From the NCBI GenBank assembly GCA_947034885.2, contig OX344753.2, positions 15,686,001 to 15,750,000 of the forward strand: 64,000 nucleotides of DNA, read 5' to 3'. Below the pieces are notes generated by a model that searched no databases, was not told the origin of the DNA, and saw only the letters and a program-made list of their open reading frames with translations. The position numbers and the translations under genes were made by a program. This document shows, in pieces, positions 25,715 to 36,203 of this stretch (position 1 is the stretch's first letter; the number at the start of each line of letters is the position of its first letter). The stretch is from Thuidium tamariscinum. Lineage: Eukaryota; Streptophyta; Bryopsida; Hypnales; Thuidiaceae.

Positions 25715-26817
25715 ACTTAGCTTCAAAAAACAACAAAGCTTCTCTTGTTGTTTTCTGAGCGACCCTAGGGGCAGTATTTTTTTCCAATGATGATTCTGCT
25801 ACAAAATAATTGAAGGCAGCAGGTGACTTTTAAATCCCCTCTAAGAGTGAAGAGTTATGAGGGGATGATGATTTCAAGATCCCTCCCCCCCGAAAGTGCA
25901 CAAAAAAATTACAACCTTATGTACAAGTTCCAAATAGAGTGGTCCGCAAAATGTCCCTGGGCAGAAATAGTGCTTATAGGAGATGGTATCTTATATTTGG
26001 TCCGCTATCGTGTCTACACTGAAATGGGAAAGAAGCCATGTATTATGGGTCCAAAGCTATATACACTACAGACACATGAAAAGAGGGCGAGGCATACAAA
26101 GAATATATTGCTGTTTGCAAAAAACCCACCACTGTTTTGGAACAAATCAACTCTAATAATAGTGTGGAGTCAAAGAAAAAGCAAATACAACTTGCCACAT
26201 TGTTTCAGACCATGTCTGCCGGCCGCCCAATGGCCGAATTCACTTCTCATCTTACTCTATACGAGTTGCTTTCTATTCCTGACCTTCCTAAAATGCACTG
26301 GACCAAAGAGGCAGGGTGGATCATGGCATTCCACATGTAGTCAATTGTTCAAAAGAAGATGAAGGAGATCATCGGTTCAGCCCAATATCTTGCCTTGACG
26401 GCTGATGAAACAACCGGTGTAGACAATAGTAGCTACATTGTTGTGCACTGCCATGTGGTGCAGAATATTGGACTCGTGTGCCAATGCTTGTGTTACTATA
26501 GAAGTTGGAGTCTGATGGAGCCAATGTTGACAATCTTACTTCTTTGATTATATTTGCCTTGATTGTCTAAATGGACTTGATTGTCGATGCCATTTTGATG
26601 AAGCTCATCTGCTTCGGTGCTGATGGAGTAGTTGCCTTCCAAAGTCATAGATCAAGAGTTACAAAACAAATCCAGAGCAAGCATGCTTCTTTTGCTCAAG
26701 GCGTACACTGCATGGCACACAAATGTAACTTGGCATTCAAAACTTTGTCTTCTTTGGACATCATGTCAGCCATTGAAGATTTGTTGAACGTTTGCTACAA
26801 GTATTTTGCAAGCAGGG

Positions 26818-27558
26818 TGATTGCAAGAAACACTTGTTCTATTTTTTGTCCCCTTGACCTCCAACATGTAGTTTTTTGCTCATAACTTTTGCATATTTTG
26901 CCCTATCAACTTGAAATTTGGAATGAAAGTGCATACAAAAGTTTTATATGTTGTATTATTTTTTCAATATTTTTAAAATTAGTTTATTATTTTTAAACTG
27001 CCCCCGAATGATTGTCTACCTTGGCCATTTTGGAGGTTTTTAGTCCTATTTTTGACTCAAAAATCCGAATTTGAAGTCAAAAATTGGACAAGTTGGAGGT
27101 CTACTAACATTTCAAGGATTGACAATGAATTTTTATAAAAATAGTAAAATGTCTATTGTCCACATGGGGTCAAAGTAACCTTCCTTTGCACAAATGCTAC
27201 AAAGAGGGGAAAAAAATTTAGAGGAATTTTTGTTGCAATATGAGCACAATTTTGTTTAGAAAAATGACTTCTTTTTAAAATAATTTTTTGATTGTTTTTT
27301 TAATTATTAAAAATAAAAAGGTTCATAGACCCTTTTTCTGCTATATTCTTCTCCCTGTGGCCTGTGAAGTACTTGTAGTAGTCTATAGTGTTGTATAGTA
27401 CTACACTAACAGCCCAGATTTATAGGCGCGTGAAATCAATAGTTGAGATTTGTAAGCGCACATTAGACGCGTTGTACTGTCAAGATCGCATAGTACTGCC
27501 AATATTATGTTTAAAAACAATGTTTTGAGCCAAAAATGTGAAGTGTTTCTTGCAATCA
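26818..27558. mobile_element. 741-bp element with 18-bp perfect terminal inverted repeats, inside the hAT pseudogene
   Basis: TGATTGCAAGAAACACTT at 26818-26835 is repeated as its exact reverse complement at 27541-27558. The transposase reading stops at CYKYFAS just before the left end and resumes with a SSKKFFEFHN phrase just after the right end, as expected for an insertion. The interior is AT-rich and non-coding. No target-site duplication was evident. It must be younger than the hAT copy it interrupts. Confidence 0.75.
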
Positions 27559-28601
27559 TTCAATAGTTCCAAAAAGTTTTTTGAATTCCACAATCTAGCA
27601 CTAATGATGGAAACAAAAGGCCTAAAACTACTTTAAAATGTCTCTACACATTGGGTTTCTCTCATAGAACCTCTTAAGCACCTACTCAATGAGTACCGAT
27701 CGGTGCTTGCAAAGATGAATGTTGACGGCAACAACAACAAAGAAACGATTAGTTTCAGCATTCAACAAATTGAATGGTATGTTGCCTAGTTATCCTTGTT
27801 AAGACACTTCAATTCTATTTTCCTATTCTTTTACTTTTGATATGGCTAACTAGTTGTTGTTTTTCTTTTGTCATACAGAAACAATGCCGATTGAAAGCCA
27901 AGGGCATTATAACTAAGCTCATAGACCCTTTTGTATTGTTTGGCATGATGTGCTTGTTGTCGTTGCTGGAGAGTATCGACCATCTTATTTTGTTTGCTCA
28001 AAAGCGTGAGGTGTTCATTTGTGATTTTATGGCAGCTCTTTAAGTCTGTCAAGGGTAGGTATAGAAGCTCTATGTGGACAACGAGTAAGCATTTGCAATA
28101 GAGGACTTCTGATTCTTCAAACAACTTTTGTAGTGCTCACACAAGCAAATTCATCTCAAATGGGTTTTGCTTCTAGTAGACTTGAATGCAACTGACTTGA
28201 ACACCGTTGACCAAACTTCACACATGGCCTTTGTTGCAGGCAAGCAGACCATCTTTGCAATGCACAAAGGCTAGTTTGTAACATGAGAATCCTTTGCTAA
28301 GATTATTTGTGCCATGAAAGTAGAGTGCAAAGATATGCTCTCTTTTGTCATATTTTTTTGTCTTGTACTTCTCTTTGTTTTTTGTTACGGTGGTAGTTTT
28401 AGAAGATTAATACAAATAATGAACTTGTCTGTGTTATTTCCCAATTGCACTTGCCATGGTAGCAAAATCGCCACTAGTGTCACTAGTAGCGAAGGTATGG
28501 AATTCTTTCAAGGTAAAGGTCTTTACATTCTCAAAAGGTATGGTATATAGTTCCTTTCATGTAAATGAACTTCTAGCTAATGTTAATTTTTTCCTTGTTA
28601 G

Positions 28602-29420
28602 TTTTCAATTTTTGGGGGGTGGCCGTAGGCCATCACGTAGTGGATGTCTAAGGTCTATGCAAGTAATTGCTTACTTGCTACAGTATTCCAATTTTGAATT
28701 TTGGAGTGGCCGAAGGCCACCACTTCACCAAGGTATGAGGTTTGTGCAGGTAATCCCTTTTTTGCACTAATATTCTAATTTCTAATTTTTTTGGGTGGCC
28801 ATAGGCCAACACTTCTAAAAGGTATAAGGTACATGTAATAATGAGGTAATGAGGTAATGAGGTAACTAGATAACCAAGTAATGAGGTAATGAGGGAATCC
28901 ATTCCTTCTTGTGATTTTTCAATTTCCAATTTTTTCGGGGGGGCCGTAGGCCACCACTTGAGAAAGATATAAGGTACAAGCAAGTAATCAAGTAATCTAT
29001 AATCTGTTTCTTGCTATCATTTTTCAATTTTCAATTTTCTTGGGGGGGCCGTAGACTATTTCTTCAGTAAGGTTTAAGGTACGTGCATCGGTGTAGGTAT
29101 TGAGGTAATCCATTTCTTGCAATGATTTTTTAATTTTTAATTTTTTTGGGGTGCCCATAGGCTACTACTTGAGACAGGTTCAAGGTATGTCTAGGTAATC
29201 AGGTAATCCATACGTTTCTTGTTGTGATTTTTCAATTTTCAATTTTTTTTGGGTGGCCGTAGGCCACCACAAAACAAATGTTCAAAGTTTCGATATGTAA
29301 TCAGGTAAGGTCTTTCTTGCTACAGTATTCCAATTTTCATTTTTTGTTTGGATGGCCATAGGCCACGACTTTACAAAGGTTTAAGGTTTGTATAGGTAAT
29401 GATACTCTAGCTGTGCTGCT
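28602..29420 (+). repeat. Tandem array, eight diverged units with a GGCCGTAGGCCACC core
   Basis: Units start near 28603, 28688, 28776, 28918, 29023, 29128, 29230 and 29331, so unit length varies from about 86 to 142 bases. Each unit has a T-rich run (like CAATTTTTTTGGG), then GTGGCCGTAGGCCACCAC or a variant, then AAGGTATAAGGTA and GCAGGTAATCAGGTAATCC phrases, and a TTCTTGC end. The core is a short palindrome. The third unit is lengthened by extra GGTAATGA steps. The array lies within the hAT pseudogene, between the DFMAAL and IMDALGVIYP parts. Confidence 0.85.
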
Positions 29421-30528
29421 CCAATTTCCTAAGGTAATTCAAACAATGAAGTTAAGGTATGCAAAGTTAATGAGGTATCTAGGTAATTTGGTTTTCCTTT
29501 CTATTTCTCCACTTTTGGAGGTGAGGGAAGGGGAAGCACTGATTCCAAGTTTAAATCATGTGAAATCCTCATCATTGTCTTGTTCACAATGGCAGTTTTA
29601 GTAATGATAAACTCCCAGTCTCTCTCTTTCTACTTGTTTGTTCTCTGTTTTTAACTATACTTGCTGTAGGTGCGACGTTGCAGCTCATTCATGAGTTGAA
29701 ATCTAGATTTCTCTCTAATGGAATAATGGACGCATTGGGGGTCATTTATCCATAGTACTAGCTCCAAATAGGCTCTGAAGTAACATTTTGCAAGTACTTG
29801 GATGTCATTAAGAAGAACTTTGGAGAAATCGGATGGATTAATGGGAAGGATGGGAGTAAGCTAGTACCTTCTATCTTGGATTGCTTTTAGTTGTAGTGCC
29901 AACAAAGTTTGTTTAAATTGGCCATGATGTCCAATTCCATGATAACTATGGAGTTGCCTTTTTTGGTCAATCCCCTCACGAAACTATAGAGGTTTCTTGA
30001 TGCAAACTCAGTTGTGGCCTCAAATTTCAATGAATATGTGAAATTGGTTGAAATTGCAATGATCCATGTGTTTGGTTCTGTGGAAGATGAGCACTGCTTC
30101 TTAGCCTTGTCATTCTTGAAGGACAAGGTGCGCAACAGATTGGATGCAAATTTGGTACGTGCTTTCAACAGAGTGTTAGCGCTATGGTGTCACACGGTAG
30201 GAAGATGTTCTACTTAGTAGTGCTTCTTAGTGATTGCTTTGCTATTTGGTTGTGTATAAATGAATTTACCATTCTACACATTGGGCCTTTTATTTCCATC
30301 ATCCATGCATGGTTGTGGAATTTTCCTTCACAGCTTTATCATTCAATGAAGTTTTTCTGGTTTTCTGTTTCCATTGTTTCCAAGTTCATATCGATGCATG
30401 CACAGTTGCACATTGCCTAACATGTTGAAGGTTGCCTAGTGTGGTTTCACTTTCAGGTTCTATTGACAAAACCTTTTTTTTTTGCTTTGAAATTTTGGAT
30501 AAGCTTTCAATACTTCTTTTGGTCAATG

Positions 30529-30782
30529 CATTAGAGGGGATTTGAGGCCTCCAAAGGGCCGTTTTGGGGCTGTTCCCTGAAACTGTTCCCATAACTGTTG
30601 GCCGCTGTCAAGCCACCATTTATCGAAAAAATAAATTGGGGTCCTAAAATATGAAAAAAAGCCCAAAAAAAATAATGACATGACACTCTCTCGACCATGT
30701 CGGATTTCTGTTCACGGGGAGAACTGCGTTCCCGTAGTCTGGGAACCCATAGTCTTCTAATGGCTTCAAAAATCCTCTAATG
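30529..30782 (-). mobile_element. CATTAG-ended MITE (family M), copy 2, inverted
   Basis: On the plus strand it starts CATTAGAGGGGATTTGAGGC and ends CTTCAAAAATCCTCTAATG, imperfect inverted repeats. The interior is the inverse of the copy at 25426 (GGGCCGTTTTGGGGCTG, TGTTGGCCGCTGTCAAGCC, TCTCGACCATGTCGG, ACTGCGTTCCCGTAG). Its right terminus is shared with the next copy. Confidence 0.75.
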
Positions 30783-31022
30783 GGGTCGTTTCGGGGCTAT
30801 TCCCTAAAATTGTTCTTGTAACTACTAGTCGCTGTCAAGCCAGCACTTATCCAAAAAAAATTTGGTCATAAAATATAAAAAATGCCCAAAAAAAATTTCC
30901 AAGTTTTTTTTAATGACATGGCACTCTCTCGACCACGTAGGATTCCTGTTCATGCGGTAGAAACTGTGTTCGTGCAGTCCGTGAAACCACAGTCTTCCAA
31001 TGGCCTCAAAAATCCCCTAATG
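30783..31022 (-). mobile_element. CATTAG-ended MITE (family M), copy 3, in tandem with copy 2
   Basis: Repeats the whole interior of copy 2 (GGTCGTTTCGGGGCTATTCC, CGCTGTCAAGCCAGC, TCTCGACCACGTAGG, GAAACTGTGTTCGTGC) and ends GGCCTCAAAAATCCCCTAATG-like. Only one terminus lies between the two copies, so they form a head-to-tail dimer with three ends rather than four. Confidence 0.7.
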
Positions 31023-31075
31023 CTTGCAACATTTTTAGTGTAGATACTTTCTTATTTCGGTTTTGGATTGTAATT

Positions 31076-31465
31076 TGTGTTTAGCAGGTCCAAGACTTTG
31101 AAGGGAAGATTGTGTTCTTATTTCTTAATGTCTAAAATTGCATATGATTTCCAATTTCTTATTTGAGCGTTGAAGTGTGTTGTGTGTTTTGTGTTTTGCA
31201 AATCCAGATTTTTTAAGGAGGATTATATTCTTACTTCTTAATGTATGCAATTCTACATGATTTCTAGTTTCTTACTTGAGCGTCGAAGTGTGTTTTGTGT
31301 TTTGTAAGTCAAGAACTTTTAAGGAGGATTATATTCTTAATGTCTACAATTCTACATGATTTTCACATTCTTACTTCAACAATGGAGTGTGTTTTGTATT
31401 TTGCAGGTTAAGAATTTCGCAAGGGAGGACTATTTTTTCCATACATAGAATTCTAGATGTTTTTC
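31076..31465 (+). repeat. Tandem repeat, four units of about 100-114 bases
   Basis: Units start near 31076, 31191, 31297 and 31396 with GTGTTTTGCAGGTCAAGAAC or close variants. They run through AAGGAGGATTATATTCTTA, TTAATGTCTACAATTCTAC, ATGATTTCTAGTTTCTTAC and GAGCGTCGAAGTGTG. The last unit is incomplete. The repeat unit is unrelated to the 28602 array. No gene is present. Confidence 0.8.
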
Positions 31466-33093
31466 TTTATAGTACTCTTTTGCTCAAACAATGTGCTTGT
31501 CTATTCTTCTAGCAATATACCTCTCTTTCTATGTTTTCTTCATCATTTCATTGCAAATTTCAGTGCCAATGACTGCCACTTGTACTTTGTTTTGGTTTAA
31601 GTTGTAGCCTCCTAACCACTTTGGAAATTTCCAATGTTGCCAATATGATATCCAATTTTTTTTCAATGTTGCTAATACAATATCCAGAAATTAAAAGGGA
31701 TAGCCTAATGAACTTTATGCCAAAACAACTCAATGCCAATGTTAAACTTTGCATTTGTGAAAAAAAGGCCACCAGGCCTCACAATGTCTTATCTAAAGGC
31801 CACTTGCAATCCCTGAACGAAAACTAGCAAGGAGCCACGTCACTCTTGGTTTTTTGAAACTAGGGCCCACAAGCCATTTGTTGAAAAACAAAAACAAAAC
31901 ACTGCTTCTCCCAAATTGCAATCAGCTTGTAAAAGGTTGCTTTAATAATACCCTCCCTAATTATGCAGTGGAAGGCTGATTAGATAACCACATATACTAA
32001 GTTGGCGCCATAACTTTGACATCACTAAGGTAGTCTGTTCAAAAGCTATCATGTAAGCCTACGTAAGTCATCATTGATAGAAATACATATTTCAAACAAA
32101 ATGTCACTTGTTCCTAGATAGGAGTCACATTTAGAATAAAGTTGCTTTAAGAGTAGACTACCTTAATCCATATGGAATACAATCAAATTAAAGCATTACT
32201 TCTAAACAAAGATATAATCTACAAATAATTCAACTTTTTTCAATTTTTCTTTTTCTTTTTCTATTTGACTGAATTGTTATTTGGGCTTAGGATTGCATAT
32301 CTTTTGTTCCTCAACATTGATTGAACAATTATAACCTTAATTATATTTCCATATTTAAATTGATTATGTGTTTCAATATCTTTAGAAAAAGTTTTAAGAA
32401 ATCATGTCAAAGTTTGAGGTCACTTGAGCCTATCCAAATGTCCAAATGTTGTCTAGGTGACTTGAAAACTTTAGGGAGTTAAGACCAAAACTTGATACAA
32501 ACACATTTAAAGAGCATAACATTGTATAATCAAGCAATAATGGTCTTTCCTATAATTAAGGTCATAATTATTCATTATATTGAGACTTTTTGCAATCTCA
32601 TTTTTATCCTTGACTCAAAGATAAACTACTTTTTTTCTTTACTAATATTTTATTATAAATAGGTAATAACACCAACTTTTAAAATTACATTTCTAGAATC
32701 GCTATTTGAGCATTGTTTATTTTTGGTTTCAATTACTATTTTTTAGAGTGAATTTTCCAATATCTAGCATTCTATCTCAAAATCTTCAAAAAGTCTCAAT
32801 ATAATGAATATGACCTTAATTGGAGAAGGTTGTGTATTCTCCTAGAGGCTTGGGAGGGACTTACATTGAATTCAAGGATTGAGGTTGACCTTAGGATTGG
32901 TAGAAGAGCCATATATGACAATTTTGTTCAATACACAGACTATTCCCTTTCCAAGGATGCAAAAGGGATTCTTGTTTCATTGGTGAACATTATTATGAAC
33001 TCTCCTACAAAAATGGAATGATAAATCATACTCTTTTTCTAGGTTTCACTCATTTGAAATCATCCAAGTGGTACTATGTGGCTCTAAAGTCAA
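31466..33093. other. AT-rich intergenic DNA, no gene recognised
   Basis: The open frames at 31621-31827 and 32830-33021 have no recognisable similarity. The second reads like a real protein fragment by composition (LEAWEGLTLNSRIEVDLR) but lacks neighbours or splice context. No repeat ends were defined. Confidence 0.35.
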
Positions 33094-33285
33094 TTATACC
33101 CTTGAATGTCTAGTTGGTGATTGTAAAAATCATCCCTTTTGGCATTGTATGGCATCATCTATTTTAAAAGAAAATGGTGATTTGATGTTATACTTCTTGC
33201 ATGATATTCCTTTTTTGCATAAAATTTGAAGGATGAACAATTGCACCTTTGTTCTTTATAGAGATATTTTTTTGTCATTAATTTG
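33094..33285 (+). mobile_element. Family A element, strongly diverged copy
   Basis: Starts TACCCTTGAATGTCTAGTTGG and keeps the family order: TTTTGGCATTGTATGGCATC, GATGAACAATTGCACCTTTG and a TTTTTTTGTCATT end. Many internal changes and small deletions make it the oldest-looking copy in the window. Confidence 0.45.
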
Positions 33286-35240
33286 TAGAAACATGACCAT
33301 AGTGTTATTTGAGGCTTAAGGACCTCAAATAGTTAGCAAGCTATAGTTCTTTTATTCGTAAGATTCAAATTGAATCATTCAATAACATCATTTGTTGTTG
33401 TGATTCAAAGCACTATTGCCTATTTGATTGTCATATTGATAAAAGCTAAAAGGGGTGTTTTAAGTGAGTTTTTAACTATAGTCGTACGTAGCAATAAGAT
33501 TATAATTAAGTAATGATTTTTTTAGATATTTTTAGTAAAATTACATTAAAATTACGTGGATCTCTTGGTATTCATAGTAGGCCTTTATTGTATGACATTG
33601 AAAGTTAAAAAATATTACAAAATTGGACAAAAACAAGCTCGGGTAAACCAAAATTTATTGTCAGAGTCCATATTTTTCTAATTATACTTTCATTTTTGAA
33701 GATTAAAAAAAGATGCGGTATAATTGTAATCAAAAGGATTCATTTATATATTGTATACTTAATAAATTACAACCCCCAATAAATAAATCAAATAAATTTT
33801 CAATATTTTATGTATTATAGACTATTTAGTTTTTACTTAAGGACTGTCAGTCCATTGATTTTTATAAAATGACTCTTGAATTTATACAAATTTATAGAAT
33901 ATCCTTTTTATGTTTGAAGAATATAAAAAATATATTGGTATAAATGGAATTGTTGTGTATTTTAATAGACTTTATGTTTCATTCTTTGAAGAAAGGACTT
34001 TTATGTATCATTATTTCATTAGTATTAATTAGTGTTTATTTTGCGAGTTACATTAGACATATCTAAAATCAACTTTATGCAAATCTATCTTTTCAAAATT
34101 ATTGTGATAAGTATTTCTAAGGATGGCCAAACTTTTAGTAGAGTGGATTTTCATTATCACCAATTCTACAATTTATTGAAATGAATACAAATTTGATGTC
34201 ATTTTTGAAGTTTTTTTTAATATAAATATAAAAATTAAATTAAATTAAATCATTTATTACTTTTACACACCATAAAGAAATTATAGGAATTAAATAAAAA
34301 AATTTAGAAGTTCTATGCAAAAGAATGAAATGGACTTTCATGATTGCACTTTTGCCAACTTTGGGCCACCCTAGCTTGTTGTTGCCCAATTTTCTAAAAA
34401 GTATATGATTTGAATATTTATGATCTTCATTTGTCTAAAGAAAAAAAACTCATAATTGTAATTTTGACTTAATCTATACAAATTGATCATCTTCAATGAA
34501 TGGTTTTAGATATTAATACTTAATTATTCTATGAATGTGTGTAACATTAATTTACCATGATGTCACTATTTTAAATCAGTGTAGTTTAAAATATCACTAA
34601 ATTGTATTAATTTTCACAAATAATAACATTGTAATGATACTACTTTTGCACCTTTAGTAATGTTCTATACATCAAAGTAGTTATACCTAAGAGTTCAAGG
34701 TAGGAAAAAGATTATTGATTTCAAACTTATTGGCAAAATAAATTATAATTTGAGAGAGATTATGGACCTCCATTTTTTATTACTTCATATGCAAGTTTTT
34801 ATTTTGTTTTTCCATATCTATTTGAATTGATTCAAATCATATTACTTAAATCATGAAGCACCAAATGACCACACTACACATATTCTTGAAGAGTAATTAA
34901 AAATATTTTTCAATTTATTTGAATACATTTCATCCAATTTTTCATAGCTTCCAGAAGAAGCGCTTGAAGACATTTATAATCCTTCCTATGGATGACATTG
35001 CTATTAGAGGGCTATTATTATATTATTAGTTAGAGATTATTAACAAAAAATTCTTCTTGAAACAAATCTACATTTGACATATAGACTTTCCATTAAATTA
35101 TGAGAATTTTCACCAAATTTTTTAATAGATTATGAAAGCATTAATGGTTTGGAGGATGCCCTTTGAGTTATTGTAGATTTTTTCCCATAAGTTAGAATTT
35201 GAAGACTCTACATGTGCCATCACTACAAAGGAATGCAATC
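33286..35240. other. Very AT-rich intergenic DNA, no gene seen
   Basis: The most AT-rich part of the window, with stops in every frame every few codons. No gene, RNA or bounded repeat was recognised. Confidence 0.45.
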
Positions 35241-35248
35241 ATTTTCTA

Positions 35249-35345
35249 TCAATTCAGACATTTTTTCTATCAATTCGGACACTTTCCTGTTGATTCGGAC
35301 TCAGACACTATTTGTCAATTTGGACATGTCAATTTAGACATTGTT
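35249..35345. repeat. Short interspersed repeats of TCAATTCGGACA
   Basis: Five near-copies of a 12-base phrase (TCAATTCAGACA, TCAATTCGGACA, TTGATTCGGACT, TCAATTTGGACA, TCAATTTAGACA) spaced 15-30 bases apart, upstream of the symplekin promoter region. Function unknown. Confidence 0.5.
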
Positions 35346-35639
35346 TTCTTCAATTTTCCACATTTTAAGTTATTACCTTTACCTTACTTTAGTTCCTCTG
35401 CAAATGGCAACATTGTGTGCTTGAACCCTAGGTGTTTTTTTTTGCTTTCTGATGTCAGATTGCACCAAAAAAGAAATTGGCTAAAAAAAGTAATAAAATT
35501 ACCTCCAAAATTGGATGAAATTATAAGACGACTTTGAAATAAAAAAAATATTAGATGAAATCGCCAAAATGTGGATGAAAACCATACTATACATCCAATA
35601 AGTGGATGAATGTTGCAATTTGGAGCACCGCTGTAACAT

Positions 35640-36203
35640 TTTATATCGCCACTATGGGACTTCTTCAAAAACGAAAAGAAAACAGCCCTGGCTCGAACTG
35701 AGCGTGAACTGGCCGGGCAGTCCATGACGCGCGGGAGCGGCCAGCAGAGGTTCCAGGCCGGCCGTCCCACAACGGAGGTCAGGCAGTGCAGGCAAGGCAA
35801 GGCAAGGCATGGCTTTAACAACGCTTCCGTTCCGAGAAACTAAAATTGAAGGAAGGCGAGCGAGCAAGCGAGCGGGGGCGGGAGAGATGGCAGCCTCTAA
35901 CCCTAAATATGCCTCCGCTCCTCTACCGCTCCTGCACTTCCTCTAGCCTCCCGCCCCCTCTCGACGCCCACGGCCCCGCCATGGTAGACTCTCACTTCTT
36001 TCTCACTCGGAATCGAGACCGACGTCCAGTTTTTGGCTGATTTTTTTGCTACGGAGGACTTGCATGAGGGAATGGAGTTTCGCGTCTGTATACGAGGGTA
36101 ATTGGTAAATGGAATTGGTGGCATGAGGTCGTTGTTGGAGGAGTAGGATGTATGTGTAGAGCGCGTCGGTATTGTTGTTCTTAAAGTGGAGGAGCTACTA
36201 GCA
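35640..36203 (+). promoter_or_regulatory. GC-rich promoter and 5' leader region of symplekin
   Basis: Composition jumps from about a quarter GC to strongly GC-rich at 35680-35990, with GGCAA and GAGC/GAGCG microrepeats. ATG triplets at 35888, 35909 and 35981 open short frames that stop before the first symplekin exon and cannot be joined to it in phase. They are therefore upstream open frames if transcribed. No clear TATA box was seen. Confidence 0.45.

Larger units (their letters stand above)
25905..30165 (+). pseudogene. Decayed hAT-type transposase gene (BED-like start to hATC dimerisation end)
   Basis: Fragments in order across several frames match a plant hAT-like (DUF4371-hATC) transposase. 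They are an N-terminal segment with WSAKCPWAEIV (about 25930-26070), a frameshift, then KKKQIQLATLF and LTLYELLSIPDLPKM (26170-26330), an in-frame stop, and LTADETTGVDNSSYIVVH (about 26390-26450). After these come HCMAHKCNLAFKTLSSLD (26705-26760), ALMMETKGLKLL, STHWVSLIEPLKHLL and EYRSVLAKMN (27600-27720), ILFAQKREVFICDFMAAL (27985-28040), and SNGIMDALGVIYP (about 29720). The C-terminal motif SVEDEHCFLALSFLKDKVR is at 30075-30130. Many stops and frameshifts make it inactive. It is further split by an inserted element and a tandem array. Confidence 0.85.

Noticed and set aside
28602..29420. CRISPR-like array of regularly spaced palindromic repeats
   Set aside because: Whole units are related to each other, spacing is irregular, and the setting is a plant transposon. 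It is a diverged tandem repeat, not repeats with unique spacers.
32830..33021. 63-codon open frame with protein-like composition
   Set aside because: No homologue recognised and isolated in AT-rich DNA. Insufficient support to call a gene or pseudogene.
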